A stretch of DNA of 64,000 nucleotides from Bdellovibrionota bacterium (GTDB lineage: Bacteria; Bdellovibrionota; Bdellovibrionia; Bdellovibrionales; JAEYZS01): positions 30,071 through 94,070 of the forward strand of contig JAZKEU010000019.1 of the NCBI GenBank assembly GCA_040386775.1. The letters are read 5' to 3'. Position numbers and translations under genes: made by a program. Shown piece by piece: positions 1 to 9,322 of this stretch; within the stretch, counting starts at the first letter, position 1, and each line of letters begins with the position of its first letter. The notes under the pieces were generated by a model that saw only the letters and a list, made by a program, of their open reading frames with translations, was not told the origin of the DNA and ran no database searches.

Positions 1-214
1 CAACTTTGCTTTGATCTCCATTAGGAGATACTTGCATCTGAGCATTGAATTTTTGGCCCTTAGCAGAACCAGTTAATTTATCATCCTCAAATTGACACTT
101 ATAGCTAGAATCTAGCATTTTAAGGTCTGGGTCTGCTGAGAGGAATTGCTTGATCTTCTCAAAGGATTCTTGGGGCTTCATTGATGTTGTTTTTTCAACT
201 TTGAACTTAGGCAT
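1..214 (-). CDS. Partial small protein, possibly polyhydroxyalkanoic-acid-system/SRPBCC-like
   Basis: The first 71 codons are present; the gene runs off the left edge of the window. It begins MPKFKVEKTTSMKPQESFEK, preceded by a GGAAAT ribosome-binding-like stretch. The protein has no signal peptide and is charged. The spacing of a Lys-rich start, an amphipathic helix (PQESFEKIKQFL) and a later DDKLTGSAKGQKF strand pair recalls the small polyhydroxyalkanoic acid system family. That resemblance is by eye only and weak. It is divergent from hisS, with about 140 nt between the two starts. Confidence 0.55.
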   Translation of the reverse strand, partial: MPKFKVEKTTSMKPQESFEKIKQFLSADPDLKMLDSSYKCQFEDDKLTGSAKGQKFNAQMQVSPNGDQSKV

Positions 215-355
215 TTAATATTTCCTATATTTCCTGCGCATTTCCTGCATCGGTGCGTTTTCTTTCTAAAGTTTTAACTGGTTTCCTCTGGCGTGTCTAG
301 AGAATCTTGTTTTGCTCTTTGACTGAGGAGTAGACTGCGTGCGAAATTAATAAAG

Positions 356-1630
356 ATGAAATTAACGTCCATAAAGGGTATGAATGATATTCTGCCCCCA
401 GAAATTCACATTTGGCAGACACTCGAGCAAAGCTTGCGCTTTATCTGCACAAGATTTGGCTTTGAAGAAATTAGAACGCCTGTTCTAGAACAAACCGCTT
501 TATTCAAACGCGGTGTTGGCGAAGATACAGATATCGTTGAAAAAGAAATGTATTCTTTCACTGACAAAGGTGGAGAAAATATCTCACTTCGTCCGGAGGG
601 CACAGCTTCAGTTGTAAGATCTCTCGTCGAGAACAGTTGGTTCAGAGCAAACCCTGTTACAAAACTTTATTACATCGGTCCGATGTATAGGTATGAGCGT
701 CCGCAAAAAGGAAGGTTCAGGCAATTCAATCAATTTGGCATTGAGCTTCTGGGGGTTCAAGATTCAACGGCCGATGTTGAAGTAATCGCTTTGATGGATA
801 TGCTTTTGCAAATGTTCAAACTTGAAAATGTAGAACTGCATTTATCTAGCATTGGTTGTGATGTTTGCCGTCCTCCTTACAAAAAAATATTAATCAAAGA
901 ATTAGAAAAAATTAAAGATCAACTTCCACAAGATTTCTTGCCACGGATCCAAACGAATCCTCAAAGAGTTTTTGACTTGAAAGACGAGAACGCAAAAAAA
1001 CTTTCAGAGAATTTGCCAGTATTGATGGATCACTTATGTCCGGAATGTGCGAATCACTTTGATGGCGTAAAAAAAGGTTTAACGGTTCTTCAAATTCCAT
1101 TCGTCATCGACCCTAAAATTGTGCGTGGACTTGATTACTACACAAAAACAGCATTTGAATTTGTGAGTTCTGATCTCGGCGCCCAATCCACGGTTTGTGG
1201 AGGTGGTAGATATGATAAACTCGTAGAGCAATTCGGTGGACCGGCAACTCCAGCCGTGGGATTTGGAATGGGTCTAGAGAGATTTGTTCTGATTCTCCAA
1301 GAGAAAGGCTATAACGTACCTACGAATATGGAAGTTTCAGTGGTCTACGATGAAGCGGCAAAGGACACAGCCTTCACCCTTTCGCATTCATTGAGAGCCC
1401 ATGGATTTAAAGTGGATATCGATTTACAAAGTAAAAATATAAAAAATCAACTCAAGCGTGCAGACAAAGTGGGATCGCTGGCCTCCATCGTGATTGGTTC
1501 TCAGGAATTGGGCAGCAATACGGTGATGCTGAAAGACATGAAAGCCCATGATCAAAAAGCCATTCCCGCGGACATTAAAACTGTCATTGAAGAATTAAAC
1601 CAAATATTAAGAAGAATTAAACGAGACTAG
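356..1630 (+). CDS. hisS: Histidyl-tRNA synthetase
   Basis: Charges tRNA-His with histidine in the cytoplasm (class II aminoacyl-tRNA synthetase). At 424 residues it has the normal bacterial length. Visible motifs are the N-terminal GMNDILP, the RPEGT histidine-loop segment at 79-83, the motif 2 stretch YYIGPMYRYERPQKGRFRQF near 105-124, the HisA motif RGLDYYTKTAFEF near 258-270, and the motif 3 region GGGRYDKL with VGFGMGLERF. The last 100 residues form the anticodon-binding domain. The ribosome binding site is weak. aspS follows after 8 nt, so the two are probably cotranscribed, a pairing common in bacteria. Confidence 0.97.
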   Translation: MKLTSIKGMNDILPPEIHIWQTLEQSLRFICTRFGFEEIRTPVLEQTALFKRGVGEDTDIVEKEMYSFTDKGGENISLRPEGTASVVRSLVENSWFRANPVTKLYYIGPMYRYERPQKGRFRQFNQFGIELLGVQDSTADVEVIALMDMLLQMFKLENVELHLSSIGCDVCRPPYKKILIKELEKIKDQLPQDFLPRIQTNPQRVFDLKDENAKKLSENLPVLMDHLCPECANHFDGVKKGLTVLQIPFVIDPKIVRGLDYYTKTAFEFVSSDLGAQSTVCGGGRYDKLVEQFGGPATPAVGFGMGLERFVLILQEKGYNVPTNMEVSVVYDEAAKDTAFTLSHSLRAHGFKVDIDLQSKNIKNQLKRADKVGSLASIVIGSQELGSNTVMLKDMKAHDQKAIPADIKTVIEELNQILRRIKRD

Positions 1631-1638
1631 AGGACAAA

Positions 1639-3462
1639 ATGAAATTCGTTTCTGAATTAAAGAGAACGCATTACTGTGGAGATTTAAACGCACAAGCCGA
1701 AGGCAAGAAAGTCATCTTGATGGGCTGGGTGGATGGAAGACGCGATCATGGCGGTCTTGTATTCATCGATTTAAGAGACCGAACAGGTCTGGTGCAATTG
1801 GTTTTAAATCCCAGCGAAGCAGCAATGTCTACGGCAAAGGATTTTAGAGGCGAATACGTGATCGCGATTTCTGGAACCGTGAGAAAGCGTCCTGAGGGAA
1901 TGGTAAATACAAAGCTTCCAACTGGTGCAGTGGAAGTTTCTTGTGATAGATCCGAGGTATTGAGTGTTGCTAAAACTACGCCTTTCCAAATCCAAGATAA
2001 AAACGTTTCGGAAAATTTAAGATTAAAATATCGCTATTTGGATTTACGTTCTCAGAATTTACAGAAAAATCTAATGGTTAGACACAAGCTCAATCAAATC
2101 GTAAGAAATCATTTGAGCAACAGCAATTTCTTAGAAGTGGAAACCCCAATTCTTTATAAAAGTACGCCAGAGGGTGCGAGAGATTATCTTGTTCCATCAA
2201 GAGTGAGTCCTGGGAAGTTCTATGCTCTTCCACAATCTCCACAGACATTAAAACAATTGTTGATGATTTCTGGTTACGATCGTTATTTCCAAATCGCAAG
2301 ATGCTTTAGAGATGAAGACTTAAGAGCAGAGAGACAACCAGAGTTCACCCAGATCGATATCGAAATGAGTTTTATTGATGTTGAAGACATCGTACAAACC
2401 GCGGAAGGTTTGTTCAGAGAAATCTGGAAGGGCATTAAGGGTGTTGATCTCGGAAAAATTCCACGCATGAGTTACGTAGAAGCGATGGATAGATTCGGTA
2501 ACGACAAACCCGATATGAGATTCGGAATGGAACTCATCAACCTTGCAGAAGTGGTCAAAGGTTGTGGATTTAAAGTTTTTGAAGACACGGTGGCAAGAGG
2601 CGATCTCGTGAAAGGTGTCGTTGCTCCAAAAGCTGGAAGTTACTCTAGAAGCCAAATTGATAAATTAGTAAAACTAGCACAAACACTTGGCGGTAAAGGT
2701 CTGGTATGGGTGAAATCTGATGCTGCCGGAGTTTTAACTTCGAGCATTTCAAAAGTGATTTCAGAAGATCAGTTGAAAAATATTTTCACAAAGAGTGGCG
2801 CTAAAAATGGCGATATGCTTTTGATCGTGGCAGACAGCTACGATACAACGGCAAAAGTTCTTTCTCAGTTGAGATTGGATCTGGGTGAAGAATTAGGTTT
2901 GATCGACAAAACAAAAGATTCGTTCTTATGGGTACTGGATTTCCCATTGTTCGAGTACGACACAGACAACAAACGTTGGGCTGCAAAACATCATCCGTTC
3001 ACTTCACCATCAGACAAGGGAATGGAGGTTTTAGTTGAGGGTAGAGAAAAAGAATTTGGTACACTCAATGCAAAAGCTTATGACTTAGTTTGTAATGGCT
3101 ATGAGCTTGGCGGCGGCAGTATTAGAATTTACAATTCAGATGTGCAAGCGGCAATGTTCAAAGCCTTAGGACTGGGACCTGAAGAAGTGAAACTAAAATT
3201 TGGATTCTTTATCGAAGCTCTTTCTTACGGAACACCTCCACATGGAGGTATCGCATTCGGTGTCGATAGAATTTGTATGATTTTGTGTAATACCGAATCG
3301 ATCCGAGATGTCATTGCATTCCCGAAAACAGCAAAAGCTTCGGACCTAATGGCAGGAGCTCCAAACATCGTGGATAGATCCCAACTTTTAGAATTGGGAA
3401 TAAGGCTTTCTCAACAGGCTGAAGAACTACTCAAAAAAGACGAAATCGACGGCACTTTATAA
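1639..3462 (+). CDS. aspS: Aspartyl-tRNA synthetase (bacterial type)
   Basis: Class II synthetase for Asp-tRNA, 607 residues, the length of the bacterial form. The N-terminal OB-fold holds GWVDGRRDHGGLVFIDLRDR. The catalytic core shows SPQTLKQLLM, RCFRDEDLRAERQPEFTQID (motif 2) and FGVDRICMIL (motif 3). The region between about 300 and 410 is the GAD insertion typical of bacterial AspRS. The start follows an AGAGGAC ribosome binding site. Its stop overlaps the next start as TAATG, showing coupling to the lipid kinase gene. The sequence alone does not settle whether it is discriminating (tRNA-Asp only) or also charges tRNA-Asn. Confidence 0.97.
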   Translation: MKFVSELKRTHYCGDLNAQAEGKKVILMGWVDGRRDHGGLVFIDLRDRTGLVQLVLNPSEAAMSTAKDFRGEYVIAISGTVRKRPEGMVNTKLPTGAVEVSCDRSEVLSVAKTTPFQIQDKNVSENLRLKYRYLDLRSQNLQKNLMVRHKLNQIVRNHLSNSNFLEVETPILYKSTPEGARDYLVPSRVSPGKFYALPQSPQTLKQLLMISGYDRYFQIARCFRDEDLRAERQPEFTQIDIEMSFIDVEDIVQTAEGLFREIWKGIKGVDLGKIPRMSYVEAMDRFGNDKPDMRFGMELINLAEVVKGCGFKVFEDTVARGDLVKGVVAPKAGSYSRSQIDKLVKLAQTLGGKGLVWVKSDAAGVLTSSISKVISEDQLKNIFTKSGAKNGDMLLIVADSYDTTAKVLSQLRLDLGEELGLIDKTKDSFLWVLDFPLFEYDTDNKRWAAKHHPFTSPSDKGMEVLVEGREKEFGTLNAKAYDLVCNGYELGGGSIRIYNSDVQAAMFKALGLGPEEVKLKFGFFIEALSYGTPPHGGIAFGVDRICMILCNTESIRDVIAFPKTAKASDLMAGAPNIVDRSQLLELGIRLSQQAEELLKKDEIDGTL

Positions 3463-4394
3463 TGAAATCTGTAGTCATCATCAATCCGAAGAGCGCGAGT
3501 GGCAATACGGTAAAAATGTGGAGAGAGATCCAAGCTTCGATTCAAAGAAGTTTAGGAACAATCGAAGTACTAATGACCGAGTATCCTCATCACGCAACAA
3601 AACTCGCAAAAGAAATCGCACAAGAAACAGACCCGTCTAAAAAAGTCGACTGTCTCATTGTCATGGGCGGCGATGGAAGTATCCACGAAGTCGTCAATGG
3701 TCTTATTGATGAGAATGGCAATGTGATCAATCCTCAGTTGAAGGTTGGAATTTTAAATTCAGGAAGAGGTTGTGATTTCATTCGAACCCTCGGAGTTCCA
3801 GTGATCGCCGGCGAGGCGGTTTCAAAGCTTGTCGATGGTCACACCAAAGCTATAGACATAGGAAGAATTAAACTTCAAAAAAACGGAAAAACTGAAGTTC
3901 ATTATTTTATAAATTCATTTTCATACGGGTTGGGCGGTGAAGTCGCAAGAAATATTCAGCGCAATGAATCTATGTTTTCTCCGACCACGACTTATTTTAT
4001 TGCGAGTACTTTGGGCTTCTTAAAATCAAAGCCATTTGAAATTGAATTCACTTTGAATGGAGATACTACATTTAAAAAAGAATGCATGAATGTTTTTGTT
4101 ATGAACGGAAGATATTCAGGTGGAGGAATGCACTGGGCTCCTCCTGGAAGACTAGATGATGGATTGCTGGATTTGATTGTTATAGAAAAATTAGCAAAAT
4201 TTAAACTCGCCATGATCACGCCAAAAGTTTACGATGGAACATTCTTGGATGTAAAAGAAGTGAAGCACAATCAGGTTTCCAGCGTTAAAATAAAATCTTC
4301 AAAAGAAATGTATCTAGAAATGGACGGCGAAGTGACTCAAAGCCGAGATATCGAAATCACAGTATTACCAAAAGCCATTCAATTTATCTGCTGA
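3462..4394 (+). CDS. Diacylglycerol/lipid kinase family protein (YegS-like)
   Basis: Predicted soluble ATP-dependent lipid kinase of the DagK catalytic family, 310 residues. The GGDGS nucleotide-binding motif is at 69-73 followed by IHEVVNGL. NSGRGCDFIRTL and the substrate-side SGGGMHWAPPGRLDDGLLDL are also seen, in the order expected for YegS/DgkB relatives. The start codon overlaps the aspS stop (TAATG), so translation is probably coupled. The physiological lipid (diacylglycerol, sphingoid base, undecaprenol) cannot be told from sequence. Confidence 0.88.
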   Translation: MKSVVIINPKSASGNTVKMWREIQASIQRSLGTIEVLMTEYPHHATKLAKEIAQETDPSKKVDCLIVMGGDGSIHEVVNGLIDENGNVINPQLKVGILNSGRGCDFIRTLGVPVIAGEAVSKLVDGHTKAIDIGRIKLQKNGKTEVHYFINSFSYGLGGEVARNIQRNESMFSPTTTYFIASTLGFLKSKPFEIEFTLNGDTTFKKECMNVFVMNGRYSGGGMHWAPPGRLDDGLLDLIVIEKLAKFKLAMITPKVYDGTFLDVKEVKHNQVSSVKIKSSKEMYLEMDGEVTQSRDIEITVLPKAIQFIC

Positions 4395-4399
4395 TAGAT

Positions 4400-4792
4400 C
4401 TAGGCGTATAAATCTAAAGGTTGATATTCAGAAGCTTCTTCTGGAGCTACTTCTACCGATGTCTCTCCGGATGTCTCGCCTGATGTCCCTAAAGTACTCA
4501 AATCAATAACTTGCTCCACTTTTGGTTCTTCTCTTTCAGAATGACCCTTAAAGCTGAGCGTGATCTTATCAATGATTCCGGTATGACGTAATACATCTGG
4601 GGAATTGATTTTGGCAGAGGTCACGGCAGCCATGGGGTTCATCAGTTCTTGTTCTTTTTCAATTTTTTTAAAAGTTTGTGTTGCTTCACTCACGGGTTGT
4701 CCGTATGTCGGTGCGCCTGCTCTCACGGGTCTTTCTTTGCTCATGTCGACTTTGTTCTTTGATGAGCTAATGATGCTGCTAATTTTGTCCAT
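4400..4792 (-). CDS. Hypothetical acidic-tailed protein downstream of cpaF
   Basis: A 130-residue protein I do not recognise. I chose the start MDKISSIISSSKNKV because GGAGG lies 8 nt upstream; the reading frame opens 13 codons earlier without such a site. There is no signal peptide or membrane segment. The N-terminal half is basic, with VRAGAPTYGQP. The C-terminal third holds the near-repeat SGETSGETSVEV in a Ser/Thr/Glu-rich, probably disordered tail. It lies 79 nt after the CpaF ATPase on the same strand, so it may be the last gene of the pilus operon. No function is assigned. Confidence 0.6.
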   Translation of the reverse strand: MDKISSIISSSKNKVDMSKERPVRAGAPTYGQPVSEATQTFKKIEKEQELMNPMAAVTSAKINSPDVLRHTGIIDKITLSFKGHSEREEPKVEQVIDLSTLGTSGETSGETSVEVAPEEASEYQPLDLYA

Positions 4793-4871
4793 GACCTGCA
4801 CCTCCATGTGCTTGTTTGGTTTCTTTCTCATACTCTGTATCGGAATGAGACAGAATTTTATTTAACGTTTT

Positions 4872-5963
4872 CTAAAGAATATTTTCCAAAAGAAATCCAA
4901 AACTCTCGAGCCCTGAGATCTTATGGATATTTTTCACAGACCTTTGTCCATGCTCATCGCGCTCTATACATATAATATAGTGAAGTGAAAAATAAATAAG
5001 TCTTCGAATGGCTTCCAGACTCCATTGAGGAGCGCCCAATTGAATCAGCATTTCTAGACGGATCAGAGCTTCTTGCGCCGAGACAGCATGCAGAGTTCCG
5101 ATACTTCCTTCATGTCCTGTCGAGAGTGCTAGTAGAAGATCCTTCGCTTCTGGACCACGGACCTCACCCAGAACTAAGCGGTCAGGTCTCATTCTCAAGG
5201 CCTCTCTTATCAATATCGTCAAGTCTATAGGACTGAGGAGCCCATGAGAGTCCTTACGAGTGAGAAGTTTTGTGCTCACGCCGTTGGGAATAACTAATTC
5301 CGAAGTATCTTCTATAATCACTGTGCGATCATCGGCATTTAAAAGTTTTAAACAACAATTCAAAAAAGTAGTTTTACCAGTTCCGGTTGCGCCAATGACT
5401 AAGAAATTTTTCCGATCCTTCATCAAGCCCAGAATAAATTTGAACTGAGAAGCGGTAAGTGATTTTTTCTCCAAGAGATCATTCATCGACCATCTTTTCT
5501 TTCGGTGCTTTCTGATGGACAGAGTAAAGTCTTCTCCGGAGATGGAGGGCGAAACAATGTGATACCTAAAATTCTCTTGAGTGATACATAAAAATGGCTG
5601 ATCAAAAGTAAGTTGAGCTTTCAGCATTTTACAAAGTCTATGCACATAGTTGTGGTAAGTGGTTTGACTTAAGAAAGTATCTTGAGATTCAAAAAATTTC
5701 CCGCCTTTTTCATACCAAATATCTTTCCAAGAATTGATGATGATTTCGGTTACATCTTCATCATCAATCAAATGGTCGAGGGGCCCATTTCCAAAGAATT
5801 CTCCTTGAAGTCTTAATCTGCATTCGACATTGTGATTTTTAATCTCTTGATTTAAAATTTTCTCTAAGCGATCGCTTCCTGTTTCTAAAGATACAATATC
5901 GATGCTAGGTGAGATTTTAATTTTATTGCAAATGTCTTTGACGATGATTTGAAGTGGATTCAT
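4872..5963 (-). CDS. cpaF: Tad/Flp pilus assembly ATPase CpaF (TadA)
   Basis: Cytoplasmic hexameric ATPase that would power assembly of a Flp/Tad pilus. It has 363 residues. The GspE/VirB11-like core carries Walker A GATGTGKTT at 191-199, an Asp box IIEDTSEL at 216-223, Walker B LVLGE at 263-267 and a His box GHEGSIGTLHA. The N-terminal domain holds GPLDHLIDDEDVTEIIINSW, typical of CpaF. The start overlaps the secretin stop (ATGA), so the two genes are translationally coupled. Partners usually encoded beside it (TadB, TadC, TadZ) are absent from this window. Confidence 0.93.
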   Translation of the reverse strand: MNPLQIIVKDICNKIKISPSIDIVSLETGSDRLEKILNQEIKNHNVECRLRLQGEFFGNGPLDHLIDDEDVTEIIINSWKDIWYEKGGKFFESQDTFLSQTTYHNYVHRLCKMLKAQLTFDQPFLCITQENFRYHIVSPSISGEDFTLSIRKHRKKRWSMNDLLEKKSLTASQFKFILGLMKDRKNFLVIGATGTGKTTFLNCCLKLLNADDRTVIIEDTSELVIPNGVSTKLLTRKDSHGLLSPIDLTILIREALRMRPDRLVLGEVRGPEAKDLLLALSTGHEGSIGTLHAVSAQEALIRLEMLIQLGAPQWSLEAIRRLIYFSLHYIICIERDEHGQRSVKNIHKISGLESFGFLLENIL

Positions 5964-7261
5964 TTCGCCACTCCTTCGCTAAGAACTTTGGGAGTTACAA
6001 AAACCACAAGATCAGTTCGGTCTTCTCGAAAATCCTCACTAGAAAATAAAAGTCCTAGTACCGGAATATTTTTTAAAAACGCGAGTCCTTGATGAGATCT
6101 CCCGATGTGTTCCTTAATTAATCCTGAGATCGCTATGGTTTGAGTTTGTTTGAGGTCAAGATGACTTTCCACGCGATTGACGAGTAATCCTGGAACGCCA
6201 TCGATGGCTTGGGATTGATCGAGCATCGAAATTTCTGCCGTCAGCGAAAGGCTCATTTTCCCTGAGCGATCAGCGATGGGTTTGAAGGTGAGTAAGATTC
6301 CATGTTTCTTCCACTGAATCTCATTGGTTTGAAAATTCATAATTTTAATAGGGATTTCTCCGCCAGCAAGAAAGGTAGCTTCTTTTCCGCTGCGGCAACT
6401 GAGATGGGGGGATGCGATGATCTTGGCATTTCCATCTTGCTCAAGCGCATTCAATGCCATTTGAAATGGATTGCCCACAATTTTAAAATTTTCTGCTGGG
6501 AGAACTTGTGCCGCGTAGTTCTGCGGAAAATCCACGCCCAATTTTTTAAATGAATTTTTCTTGAGCTCTACCATTTGCACATTCAGATCCACCATGGGTT
6601 CTAATTGAAGCGCATTTTTATCTTCTATCATCTTAAATCCTAGAGGCTCTAAAAGCTGATGGTAGCGTTCGATATAATTTTTTTGTTGAGAGGATATAAC
6701 GGCTTGAAGTTCGGGACTTACGGAAAGTGAAGGAATAGGTAAGGACGCATCTTGAATGTCTTGATTGATTCTATCCGTAATTGCAGTTTCGAATTCTTTT
6801 GATATTTTGGCTTTTAGAATCCAGCGGAGGTTTTTTTCTTGGGCAAGATTAGCGATTTTTTCCCAATCACTGAGTCTCAAGAGCTCTCCGGTCACATAGA
6901 CCCGGTTATCTAAGATATCAACTTTTAGTCCTCTCATATTTTGGATAATTTTTGAAAGAGCATTGTAAGAGTCGATATCTTTTTGTTCCAAAACATAAGT
7001 TTTATATTTCTTCGACTGATTGGTCAGGGTAAGCTCACCGGGAGAAGTGCCTGTGGCCAAGATTCTCCCGCCTTGTTCTCGCAATTTTAAAATCTTCCCA
7101 TTGGACACATGAATATAGGAATAAGGCTTGAAAGGAAGCGCCTCCGTTTTTCCCACGGGAACCAGAATAATATCATCAGCATTTGCCACGATCCCAACCA
7201 GCAAAAATAAAATAATGCCAGTCACCTTATTTTTTAAGTAAGAAATTTTTAAAATATTCAT
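5960..7261 (-). CDS. cpaC: Tad pilus secretin CpaC/RcpA
   Basis: Outer-membrane secretin through which the Tad pilus would leave the cell. It has 433 residues with a signal peptide about 1-28 ending VANA. A pilus-assembly N-terminal domain (VPVGKTEALPFKPYSYIHVS) comes first, then a BON-like segment (VDILDNRVYVTGELLRL). The C-terminal secretin domain has VPGLLVNRVESHLDLK, GLIKEH and FLKNIPVLGLLFSS, ending TDLVVFVTPKVL. The gene overlaps the 3' end of the upstream transposase gene by 35 nt and the cpaF start by 4 nt. No later methionine would keep the signal peptide, so the overlapping start is taken as real. Confidence 0.92.
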   Translation of the reverse strand: MNILKISYLKNKVTGIILFLLVGIVANADDIILVPVGKTEALPFKPYSYIHVSNGKILKLREQGGRILATGTSPGELTLTNQSKKYKTYVLEQKDIDSYNALSKIIQNMRGLKVDILDNRVYVTGELLRLSDWEKIANLAQEKNLRWILKAKISKEFETAITDRINQDIQDASLPIPSLSVSPELQAVISSQQKNYIERYHQLLEPLGFKMIEDKNALQLEPMVDLNVQMVELKKNSFKKLGVDFPQNYAAQVLPAENFKIVGNPFQMALNALEQDGNAKIIASPHLSCRSGKEATFLAGGEIPIKIMNFQTNEIQWKKHGILLTFKPIADRSGKMSLSLTAEISMLDQSQAIDGVPGLLVNRVESHLDLKQTQTIAISGLIKEHIGRSHQGLAFLKNIPVLGLLFSSEDFREDRTDLVVFVTPKVLSEGVAK

Positions 7262-7898
7262 ATTTTTTTACTCCATCATCATTGGGAAATTCAAAGACAC
7301 TTTTTTCTAAAGCCGTTCTTACTTGCTCGGTGTAATAGACATCATCTGTATGGTTGATCCAAGCTAACAGCTGATTTCGACTTTCTGGAATGTAGGAGTC
7401 GAAACTCTGGGGTTGTTCGATGATAAGTTTATTTTTGTACTTAGAATATTTTTTTGAATCTATTGTAGACCATTTGTAGTTTTCTATGGAATTTTCAATT
7501 CCAGCTCTGAGTGGATGTGAATATAAATACTTAAATGCATGTGCATAATTTTCTGGGCTAGTGATAAGTGTTCTCTCGTATTTTGATTTCCAAACTCTAT
7601 GGGTTTTATTAGTAAGAAAGCCAATAGCTTTGCTAGTGGTGGTCATAAAATAGAGTATAGCTTTATCTATATTTTCATCAGGTGTAGAAGCTAGCAGATG
7701 AATATGATTATTGATCATCAGAAAGGCATGAATTTGCAGGTTAAATTTTTTCTGAGTATCCATCAAGACATGACAAAAAAGATTCCAACAATCTTTTTCA
7801 TTAAGATCGAACAACTCTTTGTTATTCGGCCTATTATTTAATTTAGCGACTATGCAATACATATATTCGGTTGTTTGGACTAATAATTTTTTTCTCAT
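7227..7898 (-). CDS. REP-associated tyrosine transposase (RAYT, Y1/HUH family)
   Basis: Single-stranded DNA transposase of the IS200-like Y1 family, 223 residues. The HUH motif is HIH at 65-67 within MINNHIHLLAS. The catalytic tyrosine is most likely Y124 in YLYSHPLRAG, matching the family pattern YIHxNPxRAG. Both key elements are intact. RAYTs act on short extragenic palindromes, and several candidate palindromes occur elsewhere in this window. I see no flanking terminal repeats of a classical insertion sequence. It sits inside the Tad pilus locus and its last 12 codons overlap the secretin start. Confidence 0.85.
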   Translation of the reverse strand: MRKKLLVQTTEYMYCIVAKLNNRPNNKELFDLNEKDCWNLFCHVLMDTQKKFNLQIHAFLMINNHIHLLASTPDENIDKAILYFMTTTSKAIGFLTNKTHRVWKSKYERTLITSPENYAHAFKYLYSHPLRAGIENSIENYKWSTIDSKKYSKYKNKLIIEQPQSFDSYIPESRNQLLAWINHTDDVYYTEQVRTALEKSVFEFPNDDGVKKYEYFKNFLLKK

Positions 7899-8021
7899 GC
7901 TGGAATGAGATGCAAGAACGGATACCTGCTTATAGTAAAATTAAAGCACTCTGAGGAACAAAGCGGATCCAGTTTCTGAATTATATTCGATTTTCGGACA
8001 GTATCTTTCGGTAAATTATTA

Positions 8022-9119
8022 CTATATAGAAAAAGAAACGGTGATTTGTTTTTTTGAGCTTTCGATTTTTAGGGTGGACCCTAAGCGTTTTAGAATGGAC
8101 TGTGAAATACTCAAGCCCAAGCCTAAACCTTTTGAATGGTTCATGATGTTTTCGTTTAAGGCAAAAGGTTTTAAGATTTTTTCGATGGTGTCTTTTGAAA
8201 TGTCTTTTCCGGAATTTGTGATTTCAAATTTGATTTTTCCAGTGGCATCATCTTTTGATGTTTCAATTGTGATGGGCTCTGAGTTGTCGCCATGCTGAAT
8301 GGCATTTTTAATCACTCTCACCAAAACATTATCTAGCATTTGGGTATCGCTTTCGAAAGTTTCTTCGCAGAAAATAGTTTTGATTCGGATTTTCTTTTCG
8401 TCTGCCAAGCTCGAAAGCTTTCCGATGGCCTGATCCACAATTTTTTTATCTTGGATTTTATTTTTCTGTAATTTTGTCTGTTCCAGTTCGCTGGAAACCA
8501 ATTCTAGGGAGTCCATAATGATCTCATGGAGTTTGTCTGAGCTTTTATTTATTCTAGAAATATATTTTTTTTGGTCTTCATCTAATGAAGTCTGAGAAAG
8601 GAGTTCCATAAAGCTTAAGAGTGATGTGAGGGGAGTTTTTAATTCGTGATTGATCAAAATCATAAATTGGCTCTTTGCCTGATCCAAAGTTTTTAATTCA
8701 TTCAAGGCTTTTTCTAATTTTTGGTTCTTAACTTTGAGTTCACTTTCGAGTTCGAATTTTTCGACAGCTTGATCGACGGTGATTTGCAGATCTCTCGTAT
8801 CCCAGGGTTTTGTGATGTAACGATAGACTTGCCCGGAGTTGATCGCGGCAATGACCGAATCTAGATCTGTGTAACCAGTTAAAAGAATGCGAATGCAATT
8901 GGGGTGGGTCTTCATGGATTTTTCTAGGAATTCTACGCCCGTCATTTCGGGCATTCTCTGGTCACTGATGATCACTGAAATATCGTCTTGTTCTTTAAGG
9001 ATCTTCAGCGCTTCAGGCCCGGAGCTACACTTGAGCACATTGTACTTCTTGCGAAAGACTCTCTCTAGAGCGTCAAGGTTGTCGGTCTCATCATCGATGA
9101 ACATCAAGGTGTGCTTCAT
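8022..9119 (-). CDS. Receiver domain-histidine kinase fusion
   Basis: Two-component signalling protein of 365 residues, soluble by sequence. The N-terminal receiver has acidic pair DD at 9-10, phospho-acceptor D53 in ISDQRMPEMTG, and KPW near 104, in the style of RpfG-like receivers. A coiled linker (ELKVKNQKLEKALNELKTL) follows, then HisKA with H158 in NHELKTPLTS. The HATPase domain has NAIQHG and GLGLGLSIS. I used the ATG at 9119; the frame opens 13 codons earlier at a TTG, and neither has a clear ribosome binding site. It lies between the two halves of the Tad locus and could regulate it, which is unproven. Confidence 0.88.
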   Translation of the reverse strand: MKHTLMFIDDETDNLDALERVFRKKYNVLKCSSGPEALKILKEQDDISVIISDQRMPEMTGVEFLEKSMKTHPNCIRILLTGYTDLDSVIAAINSGQVYRYITKPWDTRDLQITVDQAVEKFELESELKVKNQKLEKALNELKTLDQAKSQFMILINHELKTPLTSLLSFMELLSQTSLDEDQKKYISRINKSSDKLHEIIMDSLELVSSELEQTKLQKNKIQDKKIVDQAIGKLSSLADEKKIRIKTIFCEETFESDTQMLDNVLVRVIKNAIQHGDNSEPITIETSKDDATGKIKFEITNSGKDISKDTIEKILKPFALNENIMNHSKGLGLGLSISQSILKRLGSTLKIESSKKQITVSFSI

Positions 9120-9322
9120 AAATAATGTTTCGGTTGCGAGATAAAAGTCCTGAAGCAAGTGTTTATAGTTTCTAAGGATAAATAAAAGAATGTACTATGA
9201 AATGTGGCAATTTGAGACGGCGGCCCAAACTATGGTCTTGTTTCGTTCACTTAGCTTTAGATGTATCTAAAATAAGACGAAAAGCTTTCTGTAATAGTGG
9301 TTTGTCTCAAACAGGAGAAGTC

